64,000 bases of DNA, from positions 81,713 to 145,712 of the forward strand of contig NZ_FPAZ01000012.1 in assembly GCF_900116435.1 (NCBI RefSeq), in the 5' to 3' direction. The stretch is from Pseudoalteromonas lipolytica (GTDB lineage: Bacteria > Pseudomonadota > Gammaproteobacteria > Enterobacterales > Alteromonadaceae). The notes under the pieces are model-generated. The model was not told the origin of the DNA. It made no database searches and saw nothing but the letters and a program-made list of their open reading frames with translations. The position numbers and the translations under genes are program-made. Each line of letters starts with the position of its first letter. Position 1 is the first letter of the stretch. Shown here piece by piece: positions 10,138 through 19,387 of the stretch.

Positions 10138-10401
10138 ATGAAAAAATACATGGCAATTGCTGCTGCCGCTGCAGTGTTAACATTAGCTGGCTGCTCTAAA
10201 GTAAACCTTGAGAACTATGAAAAAATAAAAATCGGTATGGATAAAGCAGAAGTTGAAGCTATCTTAGGTTCAGCTGATAAGTGCGAAGAGAAAACACTGC
10301 ATACGAACTGTATCTGGGGTGATAATGATAAAAATATCGAAATCACTTTGGTTTCAGATAAAGTATCGCTTTATAGTAAAACAGGTTTAGACGCTAAATA
10401 A
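10138..10401 (+). CDS. Small lipoprotein, DUF3862/SmpA-like fold
   Basis: An 87-residue predicted lipoprotein: MKKYMAIAAAAAVLTLAGCSK is a signal peptide with a clear lipobox (LAGC). The mature part (YEKIKIGMDKAEVEAILG) carries the pattern of the small SmpA/BamE-BLIP-type fold seen in DUF3862 proteins, in which a GM-x4-V-x2-ILG motif starts the domain. Two further Cys (DKCEEKTLHTNC) could form a disulfide in the periplasm. Another in-frame ATG at 10126 overlaps the csiV stop by one base; the downstream ATG gives the better signal peptide. It probably belongs to the mfd-csiV transcription unit. Exact role unknown. Confidence 0.7.
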   Translation: MKKYMAIAAAAAVLTLAGCSKVNLENYEKIKIGMDKAEVEAILGSADKCEEKTLHTNCIWGDNDKNIEITLVSDKVSLYSKTGLDAK

Positions 10402-10408
10402 TCCTGCA

Positions 10409-10429
10409 AGGGTGGCATATAGCCACCCT
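10409..10429. terminator. Hairpin between convergent genes
   Basis: Stem GGGTGGC (10410-10416) pairs with GCCACCC (10422-10428) around a 5-nt loop. There is no long T run on either side, and the hairpin overlaps the stop codon of the convergent gene, so termination is probable but not certain. Confidence 0.5.
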
Positions 10430-11801
10430 ACTCACTCTTATCTAATTGACTGTGGATCAGCTCTATATTAATAATTTTGCTGCGATTTAACGTAATTTTG
10501 TAGCGTTCATACCTAGTTTCGTGCTCATTTTCTGAAAAAACTAACACCAAATTTAATTGGTAACGCCTCTCAACTGCCTGCTTTGATATTTTATTACTGT
10601 CGAGATGATAGAGTTTCCCCTCACCACGTTTTAAGTAACGCGCAAACGGCGCTAAGCTAAAGCTAACAGTTTGTTGCAACGTATCATACCCGGGCAAAAA
10701 CTCTTTTGCATTGACGTGTGTTTCACTGGCAAAGTGTAACCATTGTGCTGCTTGTTTATTTTGATGGCGACGCTTAGAAAATATCTGACGCACTTTTTTT
10801 GGGATCCGCTTGAACGAGGTGTATTCGAGCCAAATGTACTGACTGGCGATCCTGTCTTTTGTAATACTGTTCTTAAACTGAAAACGCCATTTCGGCCGGC
10901 CTCTCACAATGGCACGCCAAATAACACGGGTTATATCTTCTTTAAATATTTCACGCAGCCCGTAGATCACCCCTAAAATCAAAATTAATGTTGCTGTTAC
11001 TTCAGTAAAGGTTGAGCGTGCATTAAGTACAACCAGCATCACAAAAGCCATTATAACGGCAGTGACAGTGCCTTTAACCATTCGCTTTAGATAACTATTA
11101 AGATGGCGTGTGGTGCGATTTAAGATAACGCCATGCTCAATTAAGCGTTGTAATAAACGCATTTTATTTGTAATGCGGTTTGCATCTTCAAGGGTTGATT
11201 GCGAATTATACTCTTGTTCTTCTCGGTAGCTGTTTTCTGCTTTACAGAAATCGAGCAACTCACCACGCTCTTTTGCAAAATCGCTACTGCGCGGCCCTTC
11301 GTCTAATAACTTTAAAAATGATTGTTCAACATGCCAGCTTAAATAGTTATCGGCATTTTTATAAAATGGCAGCAACTTTTCATCATCTGGGGTATAACGA
11401 CGTAGTTTTTTTAGTAACCCTTCAGTTTGCTCACACAACTCCATCGCCGCAGGGTAAAACTCGTCAGCTTCGTTATGTTTTAGGGTGTCTTTAATATCGG
11501 CATTGAGTGCTAGACGAACCTGATAACAATATAAATTTAGGTTTTGCCTATAATCTTGTTGCTCACCTTTGTTTTTACTCACAAACCGACTTCGCACCAG
11601 TGGCAAGTGAATATTGTTCGCATTGTAAGCTAGGTGCGACTTAAAGTGGTTGTTGAAGTACGCTTCTTCACTGAGTGTTTGCGGGTTGACACTCATTTCA
11701 TTTGGAATAGAAAAATACAGATCGAGACGCTGCTCTGCGCGGGGACTTAGCTCAGGTTCGATAATAAAAGATAGGTTTTCGTCTTGTTTAAGCAATATCA
11801 C
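10428..11801 (-). CDS. Unrecognised protein with two central membrane segments
   Basis: I do not recognise this 457-residue protein. It has a soluble N-terminal half (about 1-235, helical, rich in charged residues), two adjacent hydrophobic segments (about 242-285: VTAVIMAFVMLVVLNA and TATLILILGVIYGL), and a basic C-terminal half with many Arg/Lys right after the second segment (RGRPKWRFQFKNS). The topology would place both large parts on the same, probably cytoplasmic, side. The frame begins at a GTG (11799-11801) with GAGG immediately before it; a TTG two codons later is better spaced from that GAGG and could be the true start. It is a monocistronic gene between convergent neighbours and the terminator of the next gene. 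No enzymatic motif seen. Confidence 0.75.
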   Translation of the reverse strand: MILLKQDENLSFIIEPELSPRAEQRLDLYFSIPNEMSVNPQTLSEEAYFNNHFKSHLAYNANNIHLPLVRSRFVSKNKGEQQDYRQNLNLYCYQVRLALNADIKDTLKHNEADEFYPAAMELCEQTEGLLKKLRRYTPDDEKLLPFYKNADNYLSWHVEQSFLKLLDEGPRSSDFAKERGELLDFCKAENSYREEQEYNSQSTLEDANRITNKMRLLQRLIEHGVILNRTTRHLNSYLKRMVKGTVTAVIMAFVMLVVLNARSTFTEVTATLILILGVIYGLREIFKEDITRVIWRAIVRGRPKWRFQFKNSITKDRIASQYIWLEYTSFKRIPKKVRQIFSKRRHQNKQAAQWLHFASETHVNAKEFLPGYDTLQQTVSFSLAPFARYLKRGEGKLYHLDSNKISKQAVERRYQLNLVLVFSENEHETRYERYKITLNRSKIINIELIHSQLDKSE

Positions 11802-11854
11802 CTCGTTGTTTACTTTTACACTGTAAGTTTACGCCGAGATAGCTTTTCAGACAA

Positions 11855-11884
11855 TAAAAAAGGCCCAGTAAAAACCGGGCCTTA
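11855..11884 (-). terminator. Rho-independent terminator of the TonB receptor gene
   Basis: Read on the minus strand, a 7-bp stem (AAGGCCC with GGGCCTT, 11860-11866 and 11877-11883) is followed by a T tract. It lies about 20 bases downstream of the receptor stop codon. Confidence 0.85.
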
Positions 11885-11903
11885 ATAATCATTTCAAACT
11901 AGA

Positions 11904-14621
11904 TTAGAACTTAACGTTCACACCAGCGTGGAAACGACGACCTAGTACATCGTATGTGTACGGGTCAGTGTTTGAGTCATTGTTACCTGTGTAGTAAGGT
12001 GGCTCTTTATCGAACAAGTTATTAACACCTGCAGATAAAGTCACTGTATCAGATAGTAAGTATGAACCACTGATGTCATGATAAACAACTGATGGTGTTG
12101 TAGGTGCTAAGCATGAATCTTTACCAACACATGCATAGCTATCCATTCCTGCAATGTAACGTGCTTGGTATTGAGCATCCCAATTATCACCCGCTACATT
12201 TAGCGTGAAGTTAGATTTGATATCTGCATATCCACCAATGTTTGATGTAATTAGTCCAGCGTAGTCAACGGTGTCATTTAATACAGTCACAACATACTCA
12301 TCTAAATATGTTGTGTCTAAACCTGCTTTCCAGTTAAGGCCTGCAGCTTCAAAGCTGTATGCTAAGTTAAGGTCAACACCTGAAGTCTTTTCAGAACCAA
12401 CATTTTGAAGTTGATTGTTAAAACTAATACGGCCAGTACTATCAATACCGATGTTTGCTGATTGACATAATACTGTGTCGCTATTTGCAGAAGTAGCTAA
12501 ACATTGATCAACAATATACTGCTCATTAACTGACGCAATTGCATTTTCAATATCGATTTTGTAGTAATCAAGCGTCATGCTGAAGCCTTCAAACCACTCA
12601 GGCTCGTAAACGATACCTGCAGTAAACGTATCTGCTTCTTCAGGAGTAAGAAGAGAGTTACCACCTACAGTTACTTCAGCTTGGTCTTGAGCACCTGGGT
12701 ATGATATACGTTCGAAAGATGGTGAATTACCAGAATATAACTCAGAAACAGTTGGTGCACGGAACGCAGTTGACACAACGCTACGTAGCATTAATTCATC
12801 GTTTGCTTTCCAGGTTAAACCTAGTTTCCATGTTTCATCTGAACCAAATGTGCTGTAATCAAACGCACGAATTGCAGCACTTAATTCAACATATTGAGCA
12901 AATGGCAATTCAGAAAGAAGTGGCAATGCAAATTCAACATACGCTTCATTAACATCAAAACCACCTGAAGTTGGCTCTACTGGAGGATCATTAGCCAGAC
13001 CTTGTGCTGTAAGTGAGTCAGGTGTGTACCATGCTTTTTCTTGACGGCGTTCAACACCTGCAGCGAATGCAGCAAAACCAGCTGGTAATTCAAACATTTC
13101 ACCTGAGATCGATGCTGATAGCATAAATAATTGGCTACCACCGTTGTTAACTTCAGTGTAAACATTTTTACGGAAATCTTCAGATACCCATGCAGCTTGA
13201 TCTAATGGGTTAAAAGTCCCCTCAGTGATTTGGTCTTGAATAGCACCCATGTTGTGAAGGTTGCTTAGCTTGTCAACTGAGTCATTACGACCAAAGTTAG
13301 CAGACACATCCCAAGCATAATCACCAATGAAACCTTCGGCACCAATTACTGCACGAACAGTGTCTACAGATTGCTCAAAGTAACGTGCACCTGTATCAGT
13401 CATGCGACGACCATAAGAAATATCATCGCCATAAGCGTAGTTCAGAGTATCAGTGATGTAGTTGCCATCAGCATCACGATCTGCAATACCGTCACCATCA
13501 CGATCTACTTTACCAACATATGTTTGACCAAGTAATGAGTCACCCATATTTTCAGTATATTTGAAATCAAACCATACTGGTTGAGCAGCCATTTGCTGTT
13601 CTGACCAACGTTTAGTATAAGTGAATTCTGAAAACAATGTTGTGTCATCAGATAGTTCATATCGTGCTAAACCAGTCAGGTTTAAACGCTCCATTGGCGT
13701 ATACAAATAGCTGTCAGGTGCAAAGTTATAAAGATCAGAATCACTGTAAGGGTGTAAGCCATCTTTACCACTTAAACCATAATCGCTAGGCGCTAAGCTA
13801 GAAGTAATTTTTTTACCATCAGCATCGACTGTTTCACCTTTATCGTTTACATCACCGATGACCCCACCTTGCCAAATGTGACCGCCTTCACTGTATTGTG
13901 AGCCACCATTACAATTTAAACCATTAGCACCTTCAGCGATTGGACAAGAAGAAAAATCTCGGTCTGATTGCTTCGCTTTACCACGGTCTGTATATTGCAT
14001 CCCGATTACAATATTACCCTTGTCGAATGATGAACCAACTGTGAAGTCAAATGAATTCTCAGTTGCATCACCTTCACCAGTGATAGCTGAGTTAACATTC
14101 ATGTCAAGACCTTCAAAATCGTCTTTTAGAATGATGTTAACAACACCTGCTACCGCATCTGTACCATAAACAGCAGAAGCACCATCTTTAAGCACTTCAA
14201 CTGATTTGATCATTGATACAGGGATTGTGTTTAAGTCGACAGTTGAAGCAGCACCAGTACCCGATGCAATCATACGGCGACCGTTAACAAGAACCAATGT
14301 ACGGCTGCTACCTAGACCACGTAAATCGATACGTGCATTACCACCAGAACCATTGTTGATACCTGGGTTAGTCATCGCACCGCCAGTGGCAGTCATTTTT
14401 TGTAATACGCTATCGATGCTAGTTGCACCCATCGCTTTAATATCGTCTGCGCCAATCAATGTTACTGGGCTTGCGTTTTCCATATCTGAACGCTTAATGC
14501 GAGAACCCGTAACTTGAATCTTTTCGATAGATTCTGCTGCATCATCAGCAGCTAAAACTTGCATGCTTGAGAACATTGGGATTGCTGAAACAACAGCTAA
14601 ACCAAGAATTGATTTTTTCAT
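11904..14621 (-). CDS. TonB-dependent outer-membrane receptor
   Basis: This 905-residue protein is an outer-membrane beta barrel with a plug, energised by TonB-ExbBD. It has a signal peptide (ILGLAVVSAIPMFSSMQVLA), a TonB-box-like IEKIQVTGSRI, the plug motifs DLRGLGSSRTLVLVNGRR and VEVLKDGASAVYGTDAVAGVVNI, long barrel strands rich in Y/W/D, and the terminal aromatic residue (GVNVKF) needed for BAM-mediated insertion. The GSRIKRSD and SVLQKM features resemble the iron-independent receptors abundant in Alteromonadales that take up oligosaccharides, peptides or nucleosides, but the ligand cannot be predicted. It stands alone, with its own terminator and a 576-bp untranslated upstream region. Confidence 0.93.
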   Translation of the reverse strand: MKKSILGLAVVSAIPMFSSMQVLAADDAAESIEKIQVTGSRIKRSDMENASPVTLIGADDIKAMGATSIDSVLQKMTATGGAMTNPGINNGSGGNARIDLRGLGSSRTLVLVNGRRMIASGTGAASTVDLNTIPVSMIKSVEVLKDGASAVYGTDAVAGVVNIILKDDFEGLDMNVNSAITGEGDATENSFDFTVGSSFDKGNIVIGMQYTDRGKAKQSDRDFSSCPIAEGANGLNCNGGSQYSEGGHIWQGGVIGDVNDKGETVDADGKKITSSLAPSDYGLSGKDGLHPYSDSDLYNFAPDSYLYTPMERLNLTGLARYELSDDTTLFSEFTYTKRWSEQQMAAQPVWFDFKYTENMGDSLLGQTYVGKVDRDGDGIADRDADGNYITDTLNYAYGDDISYGRRMTDTGARYFEQSVDTVRAVIGAEGFIGDYAWDVSANFGRNDSVDKLSNLHNMGAIQDQITEGTFNPLDQAAWVSEDFRKNVYTEVNNGGSQLFMLSASISGEMFELPAGFAAFAAGVERRQEKAWYTPDSLTAQGLANDPPVEPTSGGFDVNEAYVEFALPLLSELPFAQYVELSAAIRAFDYSTFGSDETWKLGLTWKANDELMLRSVVSTAFRAPTVSELYSGNSPSFERISYPGAQDQAEVTVGGNSLLTPEEADTFTAGIVYEPEWFEGFSMTLDYYKIDIENAIASVNEQYIVDQCLATSANSDTVLCQSANIGIDSTGRISFNNQLQNVGSEKTSGVDLNLAYSFEAAGLNWKAGLDTTYLDEYVVTVLNDTVDYAGLITSNIGGYADIKSNFTLNVAGDNWDAQYQARYIAGMDSYACVGKDSCLAPTTPSVVYHDISGSYLLSDTVTLSAGVNNLFDKEPPYYTGNNDSNTDPYTYDVLGRRFHAGVNVKF

Positions 14622-15197
14622 GTGAAACCCTACTTGTTGGAAATTTACCTTTAGTTAGGTAGCGCTCGTTATTATTAGAATCACGAGTCAGCGGAGGGCA
14701 ACTTAGGCGCAGTTAACTGAACGAAAACTGAATGGTAGATTAAATAAAAAACACCCCAAAAATTACGTACCCATTTAAGGTAATAAGATTTCACTATGTA
14801 TCAATGTTAACAATAAAAAACCAATACAAAACAAACAGGTACAAAATGTTTAAAACAAAAAAAACACGATTGAAATCAATTACACACACTTTGTAATCAA
14901 GTGTAACCATGATGGATATTTGTCTTTAAATGAAAATTTTACAAGTTGATCACACAACGTTATAAAAACCGTAATAGGTCAATATGTCTGCTAACCATAG
15001 TTATTCACAAAAAATAACTAAATTGGCAAAGTTAGCTTTTAAACAAGGTATTAGAGGATGGTTTTTGTATTTTGTTCACACGGATTAAATTTCCATGCAA
15101 AAAAGCAGTGAGAGCGTGTTATTCAAGAAAAGTGGCAAACGTAAAAAGCTATTACCTATTATAAGGCAATGAGGAGGCTGTTAATGCTCAACCTTAT
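14622..15197. other. 576-bp AT-rich intergenic region upstream of TonB receptor
   Basis: No convincing gene is visible on either strand. It contains the presumed promoter and leader of the minus-strand receptor, whose ATG is preceded by a TAGGG-like ribosome binding site. Overlapping inverted repeats are present around 14879-14905 (ATTACA with TGTAAT, seven bases apart), which could be an operator. A 13-codon reading frame with an excellent AGGAGG ribosome binding site begins at 15184 on the plus strand and runs into the tail of the next minus-strand gene. Confidence 0.5.
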
Positions 15198-15620
15198 TTA
15201 CACAGCATGGCGTGAGTCAAAGTAATAAAAAACACTCTGTTGACGGTTTTGCGCATCGGTAAAAACGACTGTCATTTTCCAAGTCATCACAGGTTCGGAG
15301 CACACTCCGACCATCGTCTGGGCCGACCAATAACTGCCTTTTTGGGTAAACTGTAAAGGGATATACCCCATATACATCGTAACCCCTTCTAGTTTTGCCG
15401 AAACGTTATACGCATTTGGAGGTAATTTAAGGTTAATTGAAAAGGGAGTTTCTGGGCTAATGACTGAATTGGGCAACCAAATTTCCACACCGTTCGCAAA
15501 CTGACAATGTGTATTTTTTTCGCACGTTGCACTTGTCTGTGGCTCATCTATACTTTGCCTGTCACAAGCAACTATGAAAACACTCAAAAACAAAATGTAG
15601 CTGGTTATTGTAGTTCGCAC
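15198..15620 (-). CDS. Small predicted lipoprotein, unknown function
   Basis: The 140-residue product starts at a GTG and has a short signal peptide ending in a lipobox (SVFIVAC), followed by a periplasmic domain of mostly beta character with four Cys after the lipid anchor (CEKNTHCQ and GVCSEP among them), so disulfides are likely. I do not recognise the family. It is divergent from ccoN and shares a 343-bp upstream region with it, so a link to respiration or to copper delivery is conceivable, but that is only a neighbourhood argument. Confidence 0.7.
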   Translation of the reverse strand: MRTTITSYILFLSVFIVACDRQSIDEPQTSATCEKNTHCQFANGVEIWLPNSVISPETPFSINLKLPPNAYNVSAKLEGVTMYMGYIPLQFTQKGSYWSAQTMVGVCSEPVMTWKMTVVFTDAQNRQQSVFYYFDSRHAV

Positions 15621-15746
15621 TCAACTTACCTGTATAAAATAAAAGCGGATACTAGTCCGCTCGTCTATGAAAAACAACTAGGCTAAGTAGAATAAGTTAA
15701 TAAAAATACAATGACTGACAAAAAATAACCAACAAAGCGGGAAAAT

Positions 15747-15760
15747 TTGATTGATGTCAT
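15747..15760 (+). promoter_or_regulatory. Candidate FNR-type site upstream of ccoN
   Basis: TTGAT-TGAT-GTCAT matches the FNR consensus TTGAT-N4-ATCAA at 8 of 10 defined positions, with a perfect left half. It lies about 200 bp before ccoN. An Fnr homologue with the E/SR recognition residues is encoded 7 kb downstream, and FNR/ANR-type control of ccoNOQP is common. This single hand-found match is not proof. Confidence 0.4.
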
Positions 15761-15772
15761 AATTTTATGCAA

Positions 15773-15795
15773 TTGACCTATCTTTTTAAGGTCAA
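15773..15795. promoter_or_regulatory. TTGACC / GGTCAA inverted repeat upstream of ccoN
   Basis: A 6-bp perfect inverted repeat (TTGACC at 15773-15778, GGTCAA at 15790-15795) with an 11-bp spacer lies in the 343-bp intergenic region 15621-15963 that separates the small lipoprotein gene from ccoN. Its half sites face like those of a dimeric regulator. No gene was seen in this region. Confidence 0.3.
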
Positions 15796-15963
15796 AAATT
15801 TTATCATTTCCATCGCAAAATAAGGGTTTCTCGAGTTTGTTTTCTGAAGCTATCATCTACAGCTAGCTTTGGGTAACACGCTTGTGAAGTAATAGTAGGC
15901 CCCACTTATTACTAAGTGGGTAATTCATTTCTAAAACGCATTAATTGCAGCGGAAGCCAGAAA

Positions 15964-17397
15964 ATGAGCCAAACAGTAGCATCACAAACTGAGTACAATT
16001 ATAAAGTTGTACGCCAATTCGCTATTATGACAGTGATTTGGGGCATCGTTGGCATGAGTGTTGGGGTTCTGATTGCTGCCCAATTAGCTTGGCCAGCACT
16101 TAACTTTGATACACCATGGTTAACTTACTCTCGACTACGTCCGTTACATACGAACGCAGTAATTTTCGCATTTGGTACAAGTGCACTTTTTGCGACGTCT
16201 TATTACGTCGTACAACGTACGTGTCAAACGCGTCTTTTCTCAGATAAACTAGCGGCCTTTACCTTTTGGGGTTGGCAACTTGTTATCGTACTTGCCGCGA
16301 TTACCTTACCGTTAGGTATCACGAGCTCAAAAGAATACGCAGAACTTGAATGGCCAATTGATATTCTTATAGCGGTAGTTTGGGTAACCTACGCCGTTGT
16401 ATTCTTTGGTACGCTAATCAAACGTAAAGTATCGCACATTTATGTTGCAAACTGGTTCTATGCTGGTTTCATTATTACTGTTGCCGTATTACACATTGTA
16501 AACAGCATGGCAATTCCAGTGTCACTAACTAAATCATACTCTATTTATGCGGGTGCAGTAGATGCGATGGTTCAGTGGTGGTACGGTCATAATGCTGTTG
16601 GCTTCTTATTAACTGCTGGTTTCTTAGGTATGATGTACTACTTCGTACCAAAACAAGCAGGTCGCCCTGTATATTCTTACCGTCTATCGGTTGTTCACTT
16701 CTGGGCGCTTGTTTCTTTATACATCTGGGCAGGTCCTCACCACCTTCACTACACTGCGCTTCCAGACTGGACGCAAAGCTTAGGTATGGTTATGTCAGTT
16801 ATCTTATTCGTCCCATCATGGGGTGGTATGATTAACGGTATCATGACGTTATCAGGTGCATGGCACAAACTTCGTACTGACCCAGTACTTCGCTTCTTAG
16901 TTGTTTCACTGTCTTTCTACGGTATGTCTACGTTTGAAGGTCCAATGATGGCTATTAAGTCTGTTAATGCACTTTCACATTACACAGACTGGACAGTAGG
17001 TCACGTTCACTCAGGTGCGCTAGGTTGGGTTGCGATGATTTCAATCGGTGCAATTTATCACTTAATCCCTGCACTATTCTCTCAGGGTCGTATGTACAGT
17101 GTTAAACTGGTTAATACACACTTCTGGTTACACACTGTAGGGGTTGTTCTATATATCGTAGCAATGTGGATTTCAGGTGTAATGCAAGGTCTTATGTGGC
17201 GTGCAGTAAACTCAGACGGTACGTTAATGTACAGCTTTGTACAATCACTAGAAGCATCGTATCCGTTCTACATCATGCGTTTCCTTGGCGGTGTATTCAT
17301 CGTAACGGGCATGCTAATTATGGCTTACAACGTTTACCGTACAATTGCTGCGAAGAAAGATTCGCTTCAATTAGACGCTGACGCACAATTAGCATAA
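15964..17397 (+). CDS. ccoN: cbb3-type cytochrome c oxidase subunit I
   Basis: CcoN is the catalytic membrane subunit of the high-affinity cbb3 oxidase and carries heme b, heme b3 and CuB. The 477-residue protein has about twelve hydrophobic segments and the family's His-bearing stretches: [39 protein letters not shown] and [17 protein letters not shown]. The frame is open further upstream to 15916, but ATG 15964 is preceded by GGAAG and gives the expected N-terminus ([19 protein letters not shown]). It heads the ccoNOQP operon; ccoO follows after 12 bp. Confidence 0.97.
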   Translation: MSQTVASQTEYNYKVVRQFAIMTVIWGIVGMSVGVLIAAQLAWPALNFDTPWLTYSRLRPLHTNAVIFAFGTSALFATSYYVVQRTCQTRLFSDKLAAFTFWGWQLVIVLAAITLPLGITSSKEYAELEWPIDILIAVVWVTYAVVFFGTLIKRKVSHIYVANWFYAGFIITVAVLHIVNSMAIPVSLTKSYSIYAGAVDAMVQWWYGHNAVGFLLTAGFLGMMYYFVPKQAGRPVYSYRLSVVHFWALVSLYIWAGPHHLHYTALPDWTQSLGMVMSVILFVPSWGGMINGIMTLSGAWHKLRTDPVLRFLVVSLSFYGMSTFEGPMMAIKSVNALSHYTDWTVGHVHSGALGWVAMISIGAIYHLIPALFSQGRMYSVKLVNTHFWLHTVGVVLYIVAMWISGVMQGLMWRAVNSDGTLMYSFVQSLEASYPFYIMRFLGGVFIVTGMLIMAYNVYRTIAAKKDSLQLDADAQLA

Positions 17398-17409
17398 CGG
17401 AGTAGGATG

Positions 17410-18084
17410 ATGAGCAATAATAATTCACAAAACAAACATGAAATAGTCGAAAAAAATGTTGGCCTTATGGCTATCTTGACTGTCTTTGCGATCAGCTTCG
17501 GTGCACTTGTAGAAATTACACCGTTGATGTTCCAAGATGATACGACTAAGCCTGTTGATGGCCTACGCCCTCTTACAGCTTTAGAAATGGAAGGTCGTGA
17601 TATTTATGTACGTGAAGGTTGTTACAACTGTCACTCACAAATGATTCGCCCTTTCCGTGACGAGGTTGAGCGTTATGGTCACTACTCTGTTGCTGGTGAA
17701 TCAGTATGGGATCACCCATTCCAATGGGGTTCTAAACGTACTGGTCCAGACCTAGCACGTGTTGGTGAGCGTTACTCAGACGATTGGCATCATGCGCATT
17801 TAATGGACCCACGTGCTGTGGTTCCAGAATCAAATATGCCAGCGTTTCCTTGGTTAGACGAAAACAGAGTCGATACGACCCATACTCTTAAAAAGCTTCA
17901 AATATTCCGTGATAGCTTCGGAATTGATAAAGCAAGCACCCGTTACGACGGTAAAGGTTATGGAAGCGATGAAGAGTTACAAGCTGACATTGCGAAAATT
18001 GAAGCCATGAACAATGGTGAAGGCGCAACTGAGATGCAAGCTCTAATTGCTTACTTACAACAGCTTGGCACACACTTGAAGTAA
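17410..18084 (+). CDS. ccoO: cbb3-type cytochrome c oxidase subunit II (mono-heme)
   Basis: CcoO is the membrane-anchored monoheme cytochrome c that passes electrons to CcoN. The 224-residue protein has one N-terminal membrane anchor (about residues 17-38) and one heme c site, C71-YN-C74-H75, in [15 protein letters not shown]. Distal methionines for heme ligation are available ([10 protein letters not shown]). Two adjacent in-frame ATGs exist (17407 and 17410); the second has better spacing from GGAG. It sits in the operon between ccoN and ccoQ. Confidence 0.96.
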   Translation: MSNNNSQNKHEIVEKNVGLMAILTVFAISFGALVEITPLMFQDDTTKPVDGLRPLTALEMEGRDIYVREGCYNCHSQMIRPFRDEVERYGHYSVAGESVWDHPFQWGSKRTGPDLARVGERYSDDWHHAHLMDPRAVVPESNMPAFPWLDENRVDTTHTLKKLQIFRDSFGIDKASTRYDGKGYGSDEELQADIAKIEAMNNGEGATEMQALIAYLQQLGTHLK

Positions 18085-18089
18085 TTATT

Positions 18090-18275
18090 ATGGATTACGG
18101 AACATACAGAGGCATTTTAACTCTGGTAATTTTAGTACTGTTTATTGTGATTGTTGTATGGGCATATAGCAAGCGTAGCAAACGTCGTTTTGATGACGCA
18201 GCTAATGCCATATTTGAAGATGAAAAAAAACACAACAACACAATCTCTAACGAGGAAAAGGAGTCTGAGAAATGA
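18090..18275 (+). CDS. ccoQ: cbb3 oxidase subunit CcoQ
   Basis: A 61-residue single-span membrane protein (TLVILVLFIVIVVWAYS) with a charged tail RRFDDAANAIFEDEKK, typical of CcoQ, which stabilises the cbb3 complex. It begins 5 bp after ccoO and its stop overlaps the ccoP start by 4 bp. Confidence 0.93.
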   Translation: MDYGTYRGILTLVILVLFIVIVVWAYSKRSKRRFDDAANAIFEDEKKHNNTISNEEKESEK

Positions 18276-19237
18276 CTAGCTTTTGGAGTATATGGGTTAT
18301 TGTATTAACCCTTGCGTGTCTTGCTATCATCTTCGGCCTACTTCTGTGGAACTTAAAAAACTACACAGGTGTTAAAGAAGGCGAAAGTTGTGGTCACGAA
18401 TTTGATGGCATTGAAGAGCTGAATAACCCACTACCAAAATGGTGGACTTACATGTTCTTTGCAACATTCGTTTGGTCAGTTTATTACTTAGCGGCTTACC
18501 CGGGTTTAGGTAACTGGGAAGGTTTAGGTAAATGGACAAGTTCAAACCAAGGTATTACGTCTTTAGAAGAGTCTAAAAAGGCCACTGAAGAAGCGTTAGC
18601 CAATGGTGAGAATGTTCAGTTAGACCAAGAGTTTATTGCAGCAGATGAGCGTTTTGGCCCAATCTTTGAGTCGTTCGCGAAACAAGACATTGAATCACTT
18701 GTAAAAGATGAAAAAGCGCTTGAGATTGGTCAACGTTTATTCTCTCAAAACTGTGCTCAATGCCATGGTTCAGATGCGCGTGGTGGTCAAGGCTTCCCTA
18801 ACCTAACGGATAACGATTGGTTATACGGTGGTTCACCAGACAAAATTAAAGAAACGCTTCTTTACGGCCGTGTTGCAGCAATGCCACCTTGGGGTGATGC
18901 ACTTGGCGAGCAAGGCATTAAAGAAATGACTGCTCACGTACTTAGCCTTTCGGGTCGTACAGTTAACCAAAAAGACGCTGAAGCTGGTGCAGCTAAATTT
19001 GCAATGTGTGCTGCATGTCACGGTGCTGACGGCAAAGGTTCGGTTGCTCACAACTTACCGTTTGGTGCGCCTAACCTAACCGACAATATCTGGTTATATG
19101 GTGGCTCTAAACGTGCTGTTGAAGAAACACTGAGAAATGGTCGTGCAGGTGTGATGCCAGCATGGAAAGACATTCTTGGTGAAGACAAAGTACACCTTTT
19201 AACAGCGTACGTTTACAGTCTGTCACAAGAAAAATAA
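18272..19237 (+). CDS. ccoP: cbb3-type cytochrome c oxidase subunit III (di-heme)
   Basis: CcoP is the di-heme cytochrome c subunit that accepts electrons from soluble cytochromes. The 321-residue protein has two N-terminal membrane segments (about 8-26 and 58-76) and two heme c motifs, C161-AQ-C164-H165 and C246-AA-C249-H250, each followed by the usual PNLTD and MPPWG/MPAWK Met ligand regions. The ATG overlaps the ccoQ stop by 4 bp. A strong terminator follows, so ccoNOQP is a self-contained operon and the assembly genes have their own expression. Confidence 0.97.
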   Translation: MTSFWSIWVIVLTLACLAIIFGLLLWNLKNYTGVKEGESCGHEFDGIEELNNPLPKWWTYMFFATFVWSVYYLAAYPGLGNWEGLGKWTSSNQGITSLEESKKATEEALANGENVQLDQEFIAADERFGPIFESFAKQDIESLVKDEKALEIGQRLFSQNCAQCHGSDARGGQGFPNLTDNDWLYGGSPDKIKETLLYGRVAAMPPWGDALGEQGIKEMTAHVLSLSGRTVNQKDAEAGAAKFAMCAACHGADGKGSVAHNLPFGAPNLTDNIWLYGGSKRAVEETLRNGRAGVMPAWKDILGEDKVHLLTAYVYSLSQEK

Positions 19238-19297
19238 CCGCGCGGTTAATAAAATGTATATACAATTAATCTTTTAATTCAATAGATTAATTAAGAT

Positions 19298-19328
19298 CAA
19301 AAAAGCCTCCATCTGGAGGCTTTTTTTT
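19298..19328 (+). terminator. Rho-independent terminator after ccoP
   Basis: AAGCCTCC and GGAGGCTT form a GC-rich stem with a 4-nt loop and an eight-T tail. The A run on the left arm pairs with that tail. Confidence 0.9.
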
Positions 19329-19387
19329 AGTCTTTTGCTTTTAGATCCGATAAAATGCGTACAACGTTTTTTGAGGTAGTAAGTACT

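Noticed and set aside
14206..14517. 103-codon open frame on the plus strand opposite the TonB receptor
   Set aside because: It is antisense to the conserved plug domain, with no ribosome binding site and low-complexity sequence; a shadow of the receptor gene.
14879..14905. Inverted repeats ATTACA / TGTAAT upstream of the TonB receptor
   Set aside because: Short, in very AT-rich DNA and far from the receptor start; not strong enough to call an operator.
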